Of a stretch of DNA of 64,000 nt, positions 17,902 to 26,390 are shown in pieces. The first letter of the stretch is position 1. Each line of letters starts with the position of its first letter. Source of the DNA: an uncultured bacterium (GTDB taxonomy: Bacteria; Bacillota; Clostridia; Lachnospirales; Lachnospiraceae); assembly GCA_948467735.1 (NCBI GenBank), contig CAOKFN010000023.1, forward strand, positions 4,218 through 68,217, read 5' to 3'. Under the pieces are notes generated by a model. It did not search any database. It had not been told where the DNA came from and was given only the letters and a program-made list of their open reading frames with translations. A program made the position numbers and the translations under genes.

Positions 17902-18858
17902 TTATCGCGCCCCCATTCTGATTCTTGGATCGATGAAACCGTAGCTCAAATCCACCACCAGCCCGGTCATCAGACTGATTAACGTATAAAATGCCGTCAG
18001 CAGCATAAAAATATTATAATCTCTTGCGGTAATGGAGTTAATCATCAGCTGTCCCACGCCCGGCACGCCGAATATCTTCTCGATGACAAAGCTTCCTCCC
18101 AAAATACCGATAAATTCTCCCAGAATCATGGGGAATATGGGCACCATGGAATTTCGCAGGGCGTGACGCACCGTGGCCTGCCCTCTGGTAAGGCCCTTTG
18201 TCCTTGCGAGAAGCATAAAGTCGCTGGTGAGCACCTCGGAAAGCTCCGCTCTGGTATAACGCGCAAGTCCTGCGATGCTTCCAAAGGAAAGGGACAATAC
18301 CGCCGGAATCACCGACACAAACATAGCCCATGTAAACCAATCCGTACCGCTCTTCATCTGCAGAGGGAAAACCGACAGCTTGAAACACAAAAGATACTGC
18401 ACCAGAAGCGCGTAGACATAGCTGGGCACGGAAATAAAGACCATAACCAAGGTAGAGATCAGGTAGTCCTGCCACTTATTCTTTTTCAACGCGGCATAAA
18501 TCCCCAGCAGAAGTCCCGTGGGAATGCTTAAAACCACTGAGTAGATATTCACAAGAAGCGTGGCGGGCAGCTTGGATACGAATACGCTCCACACCTCCGA
18601 GCCTCTGTACAGCGTCTCGCTGATACCCCAGTCGCCTCCCAACAGACTCTTTTTTAAGAATATGCCGTACTGAACCAAAATCGGTTTATTGTAACCCAAG
18701 GCCTCTCTTCTCTGCAATATCAGATTCATATCCTGCCCATACTGCTGCACGTCCGTCATTGGAAGCAGCTTAACCAAGACAAAACACATGGTCAGAATTG
18801 CAAGAAACACCCCGATCATCAATGTAATACGTTTCAGGACATACTTGAACATGTACAT
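17902..18858 (-). CDS. OppB-like oligopeptide permease
   Basis: A 319-residue integral membrane protein of the OppB/DppB type, with about six helices and the coupling-loop motif LARTKGLTRGQATVRHALRN. It has near-normal length, unlike its partners. The start at MYMFKYVLKR is chosen because GGGAGGGAAGG lies before it; the upstream in-frame extension has low-complexity composition. It is preceded by a 264-base gap from the oppA gene that contains a strong hairpin. Confidence 0.93.
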   Translation of the reverse strand: MYMFKYVLKRITLMIGVFLAILTMCFVLVKLLPMTDVQQYGQDMNLILQRREALGYNKPILVQYGIFLKKSLLGGDWGISETLYRGSEVWSVFVSKLPATLLVNIYSVVLSIPTGLLLGIYAALKKNKWQDYLISTLVMVFISVPSYVYALLVQYLLCFKLSVFPLQMKSGTDWFTWAMFVSVIPAVLSLSFGSIAGLARYTRAELSEVLTSDFMLLARTKGLTRGQATVRHALRNSMVPIFPMILGEFIGILGGSFVIEKIFGVPGVGQLMINSITARDYNIFMLLTAFYTLISLMTGLVVDLSYGFIDPRIRMGAR

Positions 18859-18944
18859 AAAAAACCTTCCCTCCCTTACATTTATGTTTTGTGCGATACC
18901 ATATTGTATGCCGCCCGCGGCGCCGTCTCCCGCGCGGCACTGCT

Positions 18945-18987
18945 TTTTGTGTGACACTGCCCTTTGTGTGACACTGCCCTTTGTGTC
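18945..18987. repeat. 17-bp tandem repeat upstream of oppB
   Basis: The unit CTTTGTGTGACACTGCC occurs twice in succession (the first slightly altered) with a third partial copy. It contains the small palindrome GTGTGACAC and lies in the oppA-oppB gap. Confidence 0.6.
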
Positions 18988-19074
18988 TATACAGCTCCCT
19001 CGGAACCTTTTCCGCAGAATCTGTATAAATACAAATATGCAGCTTTCAGCGGCAAAAAACCTCAGAAACCCACA

Positions 19075-19098
19075 AAAGGGGCGAAAACTCGCCCCTTT
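19075..19098 (-). terminator. Hairpin terminator or attenuator after oppA
   Basis: AAAGGGGCGA and TCGCCCCTTT form a perfect 10-bp stem with a four-base loop, extended by outer ACCC/GGGT pairing. It begins about 25 bases after the oppA stop. On the minus strand only short T-runs follow, so it probably acts as a partial terminator or 3' stabiliser, giving more binding protein than permease. Confidence 0.65.
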
Positions 19099-19122
19099 GG
19101 GTCCCTTATGATTACCAAGAGA

Positions 19123-21681
19123 TTACTTGTAATTCAGGGTGCCGCCCTGAGAAGCAACATATGCGTCCCACTCAGCATCGGTATAGTTGTAAGTCATATA
19201 TTTCTCACCGCCACGGCCGATACCATAGTAGTACTCTTCCGTACCATAGGTGATCTGCATACCCTTCAGACCTGCGGAAGCAGCATCTACCATGGGAATC
19301 AAATCATAAGTCTGCAATACGGCGTTTTCAAGCTCGGACAAAATCAACATTCTCTCTTCCGGCACATTATCGCTGGAACCTGCGCTGTAGGTCTTAGTAG
19401 TGCCGTCGGCCGCCGTAATCGTGATGGGCGTGCCGCTGATAGACTGCGTCCAATCCCATACGGAAGCGGTGTAATCCGTTCCGCCCAGCTTGATGGTAAT
19501 GGTTTCCTTTGTGGTATCCCAGCTGGGATCATACTGATAAGTCTTGCTTGTGTACGCTTCCATCAAACCGTAAGGATCCAATGCGGAACCTGACCATCCC
19601 ACCAGGGGCAGCATATCAACCTGATTGCTCTTCAATGCATCCGAGAACGCATTGCCCAGAGTGTCGTCCTTGCTAAAGACAAGCTTGCCTTCCAGCTTCG
19701 TGCCCTTTACCGCATCCTGATAAGCGCTTGACAGATATTCATACGCCCTTGCATATAAGTCGCTTGTCGAAGGAAGTCCGATCGTAAGAGACACAACGTC
19801 GTTTTCTTTCATCAGACCCTGCTCAATGGCAATGTCGTAAGCCTTGTCAAAATACTGCTTTGCCATATCAAGGTTATATCCTGTAATGCTCTCAACAGCA
19901 TCGTCAACCGTCTCATACATCTTTCCGGCTCCGATATCGTCGCCCAATCCCCAGAAGTTGGCGAGAACCCATTTTGCCTCCTCATTGGAACGATAGCTGA
20001 CAGCGTTCACAGGGTCGGAAATAATCAGCTCGGAATAAACGCCGAAGGCCGGATTGTTGGTGGGAACCGCAGCCAGCGCAAACGCCGCGCGGTCAAGGGC
20101 ATATGCCAGCGCCATACGGAATTCCTTCACGGTGATGATGGTCTTGTTATAGCCGGCGCCCAGATTATTCTGTACGGTGGTCAAAGCCTTCACATCCGGA
20201 TTCATAGCGAGGAAGTAAGTCGAAGGCCTCTTTGTATAATAGGTGTGCTCGCTTGCCGCATAGGTATCCATATCCGTCGCATCCAGTCCGTAGGAATCGG
20301 TCTTGCCGCTCAGGAACAGCTCAAGACGGGTTGCCGCTTCCGCCACAGTGCTGTAGACGATTCTGGTCGTCTGATAATAACCTGCTTTCACATCATAGAA
20401 CAGGTCATTTCTCTCCAAGGTATACTCTTTGTCTGCCTGAAAAGCAGTCAGCTTGTAAGGACCGTAAGAGATGGTGGTGTCCACGGAAGTGCCGTAGGTA
20501 TTGGTGTATACGCCGTCCTTCACGCTCTCGCATTTGGTGTACAGATCTTCGTTCACCAGCCATGAATCCGTGAACGCATACAGCAGATCAAATCCTGACA
20601 TGGGCCTTGCAAGCACCACCACAAACTCCGTGTCGGAGACTGCGAAGATACCCACTTCGTCAAATTTCATCTCGGGATAGGTCTCCTCGAAATAGCAGAA
20701 CTCCTCCCATTCCTTGTTGCCATAGTCGTCATTGGCCTTGTTTGCCGCCTCGTATGCCGCAAAATCGGCAAAACCCTGCATATGGGCAATGATCTCAACC
20801 AGAGCCTTCTGAACCTCCTCCGTTACCTTCACATAGCCGTCCGCGTCCGCGTTCGCCGTGATGACAGTGGTATAGAGATCCGCGCCGTCCTTCATAAACC
20901 ATTCGCTGTTCTGCGCATACTGGCCCGCAAGGCTTGCGCCCCATGAAGCGCCGTCGTTGATATTGAGCACGACCGCCTTGCCGTCATAGGTATAAACGCC
21001 ATTGGCGTCCTTGGTAAAATCTTCCATTTTGATATATCCGTTGGACATAACGCCCGTCACATAAACGGTCTTGCCCTGATATACATAATTCTTTGCGTTT
21101 ACAATCTCCTTGGAACCGGAATATAAGGTATCCGCACGATAATTTCCTGCCACGGGATTCAACAGCAGTTCGGCGGAACGCACGAAATCCTGCGCCTTGA
21201 TGGGGGTGCCGTCCTGCCAGCATAGGTCGCTTCTCAGCGGAAGCTTCCATGCCTTCGCGGTATCTCCCTCGGCAATGCCGTACTTGCCCACATACTGAGA
21301 AGTCACATCCACGGGCTCCCCTGTGGTCATGCCGGGAACAAGCGCCCAGCCGGTCTTATCTTCATTGTAGTCAAACACATAGAATGAGTCGGACAGGTAT
21401 CCCAGCATATAATCTCCATCCGTGGAAGTCTGATAGGTATGAGGATTCCAGTTGGTAGGGCTTGCCGCGAACGCAATATTATAAGTATACTCTGCGCCGC
21501 TCGGTGCCGCCGTCGGCTGTGTCGTTGCGTCAGGGCCTGCCGTCACATCCGGACCCGGAGTAGCATCCGAAGAAGGCGGGTTGGTCGCCTGACTTTGGTT
21601 ATCGTCGCTCTCATTGCCGCACCCTGTAAAAGACAACACCATTACGGATGCAAGAAAAAGAGCTAAAGCTTTCTTTTTCAT
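19123..21681 (-). CDS. Peptide ABC transporter substrate-binding lipoprotein, OppA-like
   Basis: An 852-residue extracellular lipoprotein, longer than the usual 500-600 residues. The signal peptide ends at the lipobox FTGC (Cys21), followed by a Pro/Thr/Asp linker. The SBP family 5 fold is recognisable (WNPHTYQTSTDGDYMLGYLSDSF, FRMALAYALDRAAFA, and the C-terminal LSELENAVLQTYDLIPM). The extra length fits the enlarged OppC external domain. The gene has its own promoter at 21844-21872 and an AAGGAGGAG ribosome binding site. It is first in the operon A-B-C-D-F. The peptide specificity cannot be read from sequence. Confidence 0.92.
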   Translation of the reverse strand: MKKKALALFLASVMVLSFTGCGNESDDNQSQATNPPSSDATPGPDVTAGPDATTQPTAAPSGAEYTYNIAFAASPTNWNPHTYQTSTDGDYMLGYLSDSFYVFDYNEDKTGWALVPGMTTGEPVDVTSQYVGKYGIAEGDTAKAWKLPLRSDLCWQDGTPIKAQDFVRSAELLLNPVAGNYRADTLYSGSKEIVNAKNYVYQGKTVYVTGVMSNGYIKMEDFTKDANGVYTYDGKAVVLNINDGASWGASLAGQYAQNSEWFMKDGADLYTTVITANADADGYVKVTEEVQKALVEIIAHMQGFADFAAYEAANKANDDYGNKEWEEFCYFEETYPEMKFDEVGIFAVSDTEFVVVLARPMSGFDLLYAFTDSWLVNEDLYTKCESVKDGVYTNTYGTSVDTTISYGPYKLTAFQADKEYTLERNDLFYDVKAGYYQTTRIVYSTVAEAATRLELFLSGKTDSYGLDATDMDTYAASEHTYYTKRPSTYFLAMNPDVKALTTVQNNLGAGYNKTIITVKEFRMALAYALDRAAFALAAVPTNNPAFGVYSELIISDPVNAVSYRSNEEAKWVLANFWGLGDDIGAGKMYETVDDAVESITGYNLDMAKQYFDKAYDIAIEQGLMKENDVVSLTIGLPSTSDLYARAYEYLSSAYQDAVKGTKLEGKLVFSKDDTLGNAFSDALKSNQVDMLPLVGWSGSALDPYGLMEAYTSKTYQYDPSWDTTKETITIKLGGTDYTASVWDWTQSISGTPITITAADGTTKTYSAGSSDNVPEERMLILSELENAVLQTYDLIPMVDAASAGLKGMQITYGTEEYYYGIGRGGEKYMTYNYTDAEWDAYVASQGGTLNYK

Positions 21682-21756
21682 AATATCTCCTCCTTACTTG
21701 ATTCATTTCGCATACTTTTTCACTTTACCGCTTCAAAGTATTACACTTAACAAAAA

Positions 21757-21790
21757 AAAGGAGAAAATAATCTAAACTACCCACTCCTTT
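21757..21790 (-). promoter_or_regulatory. Possible attenuator in oppA leader
   Basis: On the minus strand AAAGGAG (21790-21784) pairs with CTCCTTT (21763-21757) across a 20-base loop and is followed by further Ts. It lies between the promoter and the oppA start, where it could act as a leader terminator. The long loop makes this uncertain. Confidence 0.35.
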
Positions 21791-21843
21791 ATGCGTAACT
21801 TTGGCTTTATGCAGTTGTGATGTATACAAAACTTACATAAAAT

Positions 21844-21872
21844 AGAATAAACGATAACGCAAAAATTGTCAA
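21844..21872 (-). promoter_or_regulatory. Promoter of opp operon
   Basis: Consensus TTGACA (21872-21867) and TATTCT (21849-21844) with a 17-base spacer in AT-rich DNA, giving a leader of about 155 bases before oppA. Confidence 0.7.
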
Positions 21873-21947
21873 TAGTTTTTTATTTGGAAAATTTTAAGAA
21901 ACATAACAATTATGCTGTGACGCAGATCCGAAAATAATAAGAAAAGC

Positions 21948-21972
21948 GGGGCTGTCTATTCCCGACAGCCCC
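21948..21972 (-). terminator. Terminator after enolase
   Basis: GGGGCTGTC and GACAGCCCC form a perfect nine-pair stem with a seven-base loop, followed on the minus strand by a T-rich stretch. It lies 29 bases after the enolase stop. Confidence 0.8.
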
Positions 21973-22000
21973 ATCTTCTTTCCGGCAAAATCCGCCCCGC

Positions 22001-23326
22001 TTAACGCACATGAAACGCCAGCAGGCCGGGATACTCCGCCGCCTTGCCAAGCTCCTCCTCTATCTTTAACAGGCGGTTGTACTTCGCCGCACGGTCGCTC
22101 CTGCAGGGGGCGCCCGTCTTAATCTGTCCCGTGTTCCATGCCACCGCCAGATCGGCAATGGTGGTATCCTCCGTCTCGCCGGAACGATGGGACATCACCG
22201 CGGTATAATTATTTTTGTGGGCCAGCTCCACCGCTTCATAGGCTTCCGTCAGGGTGCCGATTTGATTGACCTTCACCAGAATGGAGCCCGCCGTGCCAAG
22301 CTTGATGCCCGCCGCCAAGCGCTTTTTGTTGGTTACGAAAAGATCGTCGCCCACCAGCTGCACCTTTGCGCCCAGTCTCGCGGTCAGCTTCTGCCAGCCG
22401 TCCCAATCGTCTTCCGCAAGGCCGTCCTCAAGAGAGATGATGGGGAAATTATCCGCAAGCTTCTCGTAATAAGAAATCATGTCGTCCGTGCTCCTGACCA
22501 CCTCCTGTCCCTTCAGGCGGCTCTCCCCGGGGAAATGGTACATCTGCGTCTTTTCGTTATACAGTTCACTGGAAGCCGCATCCATGGCAATCCATACGTC
22601 CTCCCCCGGCCGATAACCGGAAGCCTTAATCGCGTCCACCAGCATGGCCAGCACGCTCTCAGCGTCGGGCAGGTCGGGCGCAAATCCTCCCTCGTCCCCC
22701 ACGCCTGTGGCAAGTCCCTTCTGCTCCAACAGCTTTTTCAGGTTATGATAGATTTCCGCGCAGATGCGCAGGGCGCAGGAAAAACTGTCCGCGCAGACGG
22801 GCATAATCATGAATTCCTGAAAATCCACCGTATTATCCGCATGTTTTCCGCCGTTTAAAATATTCATCATGGGAACCGGAAGCAGATGCGCCCCGCTGCC
22901 GCCCACATAGCGGTACAAAGGCATGGAGAGCGCCGCCGCCGCGGCCTTGGCGCAGGCCAAGGATACGGAGAGCGTCGCGTTCGCCCCCAGATTCTCCTTG
23001 TTTTCCGTACCGTCCAGCTCCACAAGCCCTCTGTCGATTTCGATTTGGTTCAGGGCGTTTCTGCCCACAAGGGCCGACGCGATTTTATCGTTGACATTCT
23101 TCACGGCATGCTGCACGCCCAGACCAAAATACCTAGGTTCGCCGTCCCGCAGCTCCACCGCCTCAAAGCGCCCCGTGCTGGCGCCGGAGGGAACCGCGGC
23201 GGTTCCGGTATAACGCCGGCCGTCTTGATGGTTTAAAACGGTCAGCTCCGTTTCCACCGTGGGATTTCCCCGGGAATCCAGAATTTCCCGGGCGTGAATG
23301 GATTTGATTTCCAGATATGTGATCAT
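22001..23326 (-). CDS. eno: Enolase (phosphopyruvate hydratase)
   Basis: A 441-residue glycolytic enzyme converting 2-phosphoglycerate to phosphoenolpyruvate. Diagnostic motifs are AREILDSRGNPTVE, the substrate loop SGASTGRFEA, ILNGGKHADN, catalytic Glu in VGDEGGFAP, LVGDDLFVTN, catalytic Lys in ILVKVNQIGTL, and SHRSGETEDTTIADLAV. Length is normal to slightly long. The ATG follows GGAGG at ten bases. It is a single-gene unit with a clear terminator. gpmI, the preceding glycolytic step, lies about 10 kb away, not adjacent. Confidence 0.96.
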   Translation of the reverse strand: MITYLEIKSIHAREILDSRGNPTVETELTVLNHQDGRRYTGTAAVPSGASTGRFEAVELRDGEPRYFGLGVQHAVKNVNDKIASALVGRNALNQIEIDRGLVELDGTENKENLGANATLSVSLACAKAAAAALSMPLYRYVGGSGAHLLPVPMMNILNGGKHADNTVDFQEFMIMPVCADSFSCALRICAEIYHNLKKLLEQKGLATGVGDEGGFAPDLPDAESVLAMLVDAIKASGYRPGEDVWIAMDAASSELYNEKTQMYHFPGESRLKGQEVVRSTDDMISYYEKLADNFPIISLEDGLAEDDWDGWQKLTARLGAKVQLVGDDLFVTNKKRLAAGIKLGTAGSILVKVNQIGTLTEAYEAVELAHKNNYTAVMSHRSGETEDTTIADLAVAWNTGQIKTGAPCRSDRAAKYNRLLKIEEELGKAAEYPGLLAFHVR

Positions 23327-23522
23327 GATATCAGAACCTCCTTATGGTTTTGGCTAACGCTTATTTATTTTTGTAGCTTTTCCCAAAAAGAAGGTATTTA
23401 TTCCGCTGTTTTTAGACTGCATTTTCAAAATAATTCAAAGAATTTACCGTAAAACTGCCCGGGCCCAAAATTTCTCATGTCGGTTCCATGCTCTTGAATG
23501 ATTTTATCTGCAAAAAAATAAT

Positions 23523-24038
23523 CTACTCAATTTCAAATACCGTTCCTTCATATTCCCGCAGCGCCGCAATGTCGCGTGCTTTCAGATATTTTCCCTGTAC
23601 CCGGTCAAATTCCTGTCCGTTGATTAACCGCACCGTCTCTTCAAACGTATGCCACTGCACCTCCGTATGGTTTTCCTGCTCCTCTTTAGTCAGATGATTT
23701 TCATCGGGCGTATCCACGACGGTGACGACGAAATAATAGTTCGTCTGGGTATAGTCCAAGCAGGCCCGGTTTTCCGCGACGACACCAAGCTCCTTTATGT
23801 CGCCGCAGACGCATCCCGTCTCCTCGTACACCTCCCGGCGCAGAGCCGCCAGCACATCCTCGCCCTCTTCCACACCACCGCCGGGCAGACTATAGAGCTT
23901 GAACTTGTCGGAATACATTACCGCATATAGTCCCTCCCTGCTCTTTACGATGGCGCGGGCGGTCAGCCGGGGCGCCTTCGCGGACAGTCCCTCCTTTCCA
24001 AGAATCATTTTGTCATTCAATACACATATTTGTTTCAT
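23523..24038 (-). CDS. Nudix hydrolase
   Basis: A 171-residue hydrolase of nucleoside-diphosphate-linked substrates. The Nudix box is complete: GGVEEGEDVLAALRREVYEE followed by TG, giving the G-x5-E-x7-REUxEExGU pattern with the metal-binding Glu residues. The start at MKQICVLND follows AAGGAAAGGG; an upstream 17-codon extension is less likely. The substrate is unknown. It is divergent from the Uma2-family gene. Confidence 0.88.
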   Translation of the reverse strand: MKQICVLNDKMILGKEGLSAKAPRLTARAIVKSREGLYAVMYSDKFKLYSLPGGGVEEGEDVLAALRREVYEETGCVCGDIKELGVVAENRACLDYTQTNYYFVVTVVDTPDENHLTKEEQENHTEVQWHTFEETVRLINGQEFDRVQGKYLKARDIAALREYEGTVFEIE

Positions 24039-24296
24039 ATTTATCCCTTTCCTTGGAGTCGGTACGCCTGCCGCACATACCGCAGCCATCCAAAAGCCGC
24101 TACAGACCTAATATCAACTGCCTTCCCATACCGTCAGGGCATGAAAATTCAGACATTTATACTCGCAGGCGATAAAATCCGCCGCCTATTCACGATGTTT
24201 TCCATTCGTGAACCGGACGGCTTTGCAGACTTCAGTAATTGTTTAAGAAATATTAAATAGCAATATTAGATATGTATAAATCATTCCCAAAAAGAC

Positions 24297-24325
24297 TTGC
24301 TTTATTTTCCTTTCATGCCTATAAT
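24297..24325 (+). promoter_or_regulatory. Promoter for Uma2-family gene
   Basis: TTGCTT at 24297-24302 and TATAAT at 24320-24325 with a 17-base spacer, about 48 bases before the start. The 335-base gap between the Nudix and Uma2 genes otherwise holds one copy of the short repeat GCGATAAAATCCGCCGCC (24169-24186). Confidence 0.6.
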
Positions 24326-24373
24326 GAAGTCAGTTCGTACACAAACGCGATACCAAGAAAGGAAGTGTTATCA

Positions 24374-24940
24374 ATGGCATTGGCACAGGAAAAGTACTTT
24401 ACCATAGACGATATTTATGCTCTGCCGGAAGGGGAACACGCCGAGCTGATCGACGGCGAAATTTATTATATGGCGCCGCCCGGCACGAGACATCAGAGAA
24501 TATTATCTTTTCTGCATCTGGAAATAGGAAATTACATTCGTGCAAAAAAAGGCTCCTGCGAGGTTTTTCCAGCACCTTTCGCCGTATTCCCCTTTGGGGA
24601 CGATTCCAAATATCTGGAACCGGATATCTCCGTAGTCTGCGATAAGCATAAAATAAACGCTCATGGCTGTATGGGGGCTCCCGACTGGATTATCGAAATT
24701 GTATCCCCCAGCAGCCGTCCTATGGATTACTATACAAAATTATCCCTATATCGTTCCGCCGGTGTAAGGGAATATTGGATTGTAGACCCCATGAAACAAA
24801 CCATCCTTGTATATGATATGGAACATGCCTTGGCGCCCGTCCTCTATTCTTTTTCCGATACTGTCAAAGTCAATATCTACGACGATCTGTCGATCAACTT
24901 TTCCGATATCGCCGGGCTGCCGGATTTTTTTCAGCAATAG
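24374..24940 (+). CDS. Uma2 family (DUF820) PD-(D/E)XK nuclease-fold protein
   Basis: A 188-residue protein of the Uma2/DUF820 family, which has a restriction-endonuclease-like fold. The core is visible: ELIDGEIYYMAPPGTRHQ, then the acidic site YLEPDISVVCD and APDWIIEIVSPSS, giving a D-x(n)-E-x-V arrangement. The start at MALAQEKYF follows AGGAAGTG; 34 upstream codons are non-coding in character. These proteins are abundant in cyanobacteria and some Firmicutes, and their function is unknown. It has its own promoter. Confidence 0.85.
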   Translation: MALAQEKYFTIDDIYALPEGEHAELIDGEIYYMAPPGTRHQRILSFLHLEIGNYIRAKKGSCEVFPAPFAVFPFGDDSKYLEPDISVVCDKHKINAHGCMGAPDWIIEIVSPSSRPMDYYTKLSLYRSAGVREYWIVDPMKQTILVYDMEHALAPVLYSFSDTVKVNIYDDLSINFSDIAGLPDFFQQ

Positions 24941-25022
24941 CTTCCACATCCCGGAAATTCTATTGCCTAAATCACACAGGGGGAAGCATCTCCCCCTGCA
25001 ATGTCCGGCCCTTTCCGCCATA

Positions 25023-25173
25023 CTTAGAAACGATAAATTTCTTTTCCGGTTTGAAATCCGCCGAAGGAGTGCCGTTTCCGCCACACTTCCGAGCAATAAA
25101 TATCTCTTCCGGCTTGAACGCCGCCGAAGGACTGCCGTGTCCGCCGCACTTACATGCGATAAAATCCGCCGCC
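25023..25173 (-). repeat. 63-bp tandem repeat, open in frame with AKR gene
   Basis: Two 63-bp units (25023-25085 and 25086-25148) and a partial third. On the minus strand they are open in the frame of the upstream aldo/keto reductase, just past its TAG stop, for 68 codons. They would encode a 21-residue unit with KCGG-x-G-x-PSA-x-FKPE-x-x-FI. There is no start codon. The core GCGGATTTTATCGC recurs at 24169-24186 and 39173-39186. Confidence 0.65.
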
Positions 25174-25178
25174 GGCGT

Positions 25179-26201
25179 CTATAACGCTTTTCCGTCCAAA
25201 ATCTCGCGATAGTCCTTATAATTTTTCTCCAAAAGGGCCGGCGTGTCCAGTCCGTAGGGGCATTTGGATCTGCATTTGCCGCAGTGGAGGCATTCTTCTA
25301 TTTTTTTCATTTTGGCCTGTGCCTGCGGCGTGAGCTGTGCCGCGGAGGGGGAACGGCGTATGAGCAGACTCATGCGGGCGCAGGTGTTAATTTCAATCCC
25401 CGCCGGGCAGGGCATACAATAGCCGCAGCCCCGGCAGAAATCACCTAAAAGCTCCTCTCTGTCCCGGGCGATGATTCCGGCGATCTCCTCCGTCATCTCG
25501 GGAGGATTATCAATGTATGACAAAAATTCGTCCAGCTCCTGTTCGCGCTGTATTCCCCAGATGGGAAGCACATTGTCATACTGGGCCAGAAACGCGTATG
25601 CCGCCGCGGAATTGGTGATCAGCCCTCCGGAGAGGGCTTTCATGGCGATAAATCCCATCCCCGCCTTCTTACATTTTTCCACCAGTGCAATATCTTTCTG
25701 CGTGGCAAGATAACAGAAGGGGAACTGCAGCGTCTCATATAGACCGCTCTCCACCGCCTCCTCCGCCACATTCAGGCGGTGGTTTGTAATGCCGATATGG
25801 CGCACCATGCCTTTTTCCTTCGCCTCCAGCATGGCCTCGTAAAGACCGCTGCCGTCTCCGGGCTTCGGGCAGAAGGCCGGATTGTGAAACTGATATAAAT
25901 CAATATAATCCGTGCGCAGATTGCCAAGGGAAGTGTGCAGATCCTTCCAGAATCCTTCCCCGTCCGCCGCTCCGGTTTTGGTGGCGATATAAATCTTATC
26001 CCTGATTCCGTCGAAGGCTTCCCCCAGCTTTTCCTCGCTGTCCGTATAAAAACGGGCCGTGTCATAAAACGTTATTCCATGTTCATAGGCCCTGCGCAGA
26101 AGCTTTACCGCCTCTTCCATGGAAACGCGCTGAATCGGCAGCGCCCCGAAAGAATTCTTCTCAACCGTGATTCCCGTACCGCCCAATGTTACTTTTGCCA
26201 T
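25179..26201 (-). CDS. Aldo/keto reductase with C-terminal ferredoxin domain
   Basis: A 340-residue oxidoreductase. Residues 1-255 form an AKR barrel with the usual tetrad: Asp in FYDTARFY, Tyr in the same motif, Lys in IATKTG and His in YQFHNP. The C-terminus adds a ferredoxin region: CRGCGYCMPC near residue 258 and CLHCGKCRSKCPYGLDTP near 305, fit for one or two [4Fe-4S] clusters. Such fusions are common in anaerobic Clostridia and probably link reduction to ferredoxin. The stop is TAG, followed in frame by the 63-bp repeat region. It appears monocistronic. Confidence 0.9.
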   Translation of the reverse strand: MAKVTLGGTGITVEKNSFGALPIQRVSMEEAVKLLRRAYEHGITFYDTARFYTDSEEKLGEAFDGIRDKIYIATKTGAADGEGFWKDLHTSLGNLRTDYIDLYQFHNPAFCPKPGDGSGLYEAMLEAKEKGMVRHIGITNHRLNVAEEAVESGLYETLQFPFCYLATQKDIALVEKCKKAGMGFIAMKALSGGLITNSAAAYAFLAQYDNVLPIWGIQREQELDEFLSYIDNPPEMTEEIAGIIARDREELLGDFCRGCGYCMPCPAGIEINTCARMSLLIRRSPSAAQLTPQAQAKMKKIEECLHCGKCRSKCPYGLDTPALLEKNYKDYREILDGKAL

Positions 26202-26224
26202 TCATAACCCTCCATTCTAATCCC

Positions 26225-26335
26225 GCATCCGTCCTACCATATCCGGATGCTGTTTTTATTCCCGCAGGCAGATATGCCTTGCTGAGCAGACATTGCCTGC
26301 CGAGCAGACATTGCCTTCCAGCAATGAGCAGGCCA
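26225..26335. repeat. Composite of palindrome A and repeat-B segments
   Basis: GCATCCG and CGGATGC form a stem followed by CTGTTTTTATTCCCGC, the end typical of the palindromic family at 58 kb. This abuts two copies of GAGCAGACATTGC, also present in the repeat at 36.8 kb. It lies between the AKR gene and the cohesin-like gene. Confidence 0.55.
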
Positions 26336-26390
26336 AAAAGCCGCCGTTTGCATACATTCCTTTGTGTCATTTCAGAATTGTACCGATATT

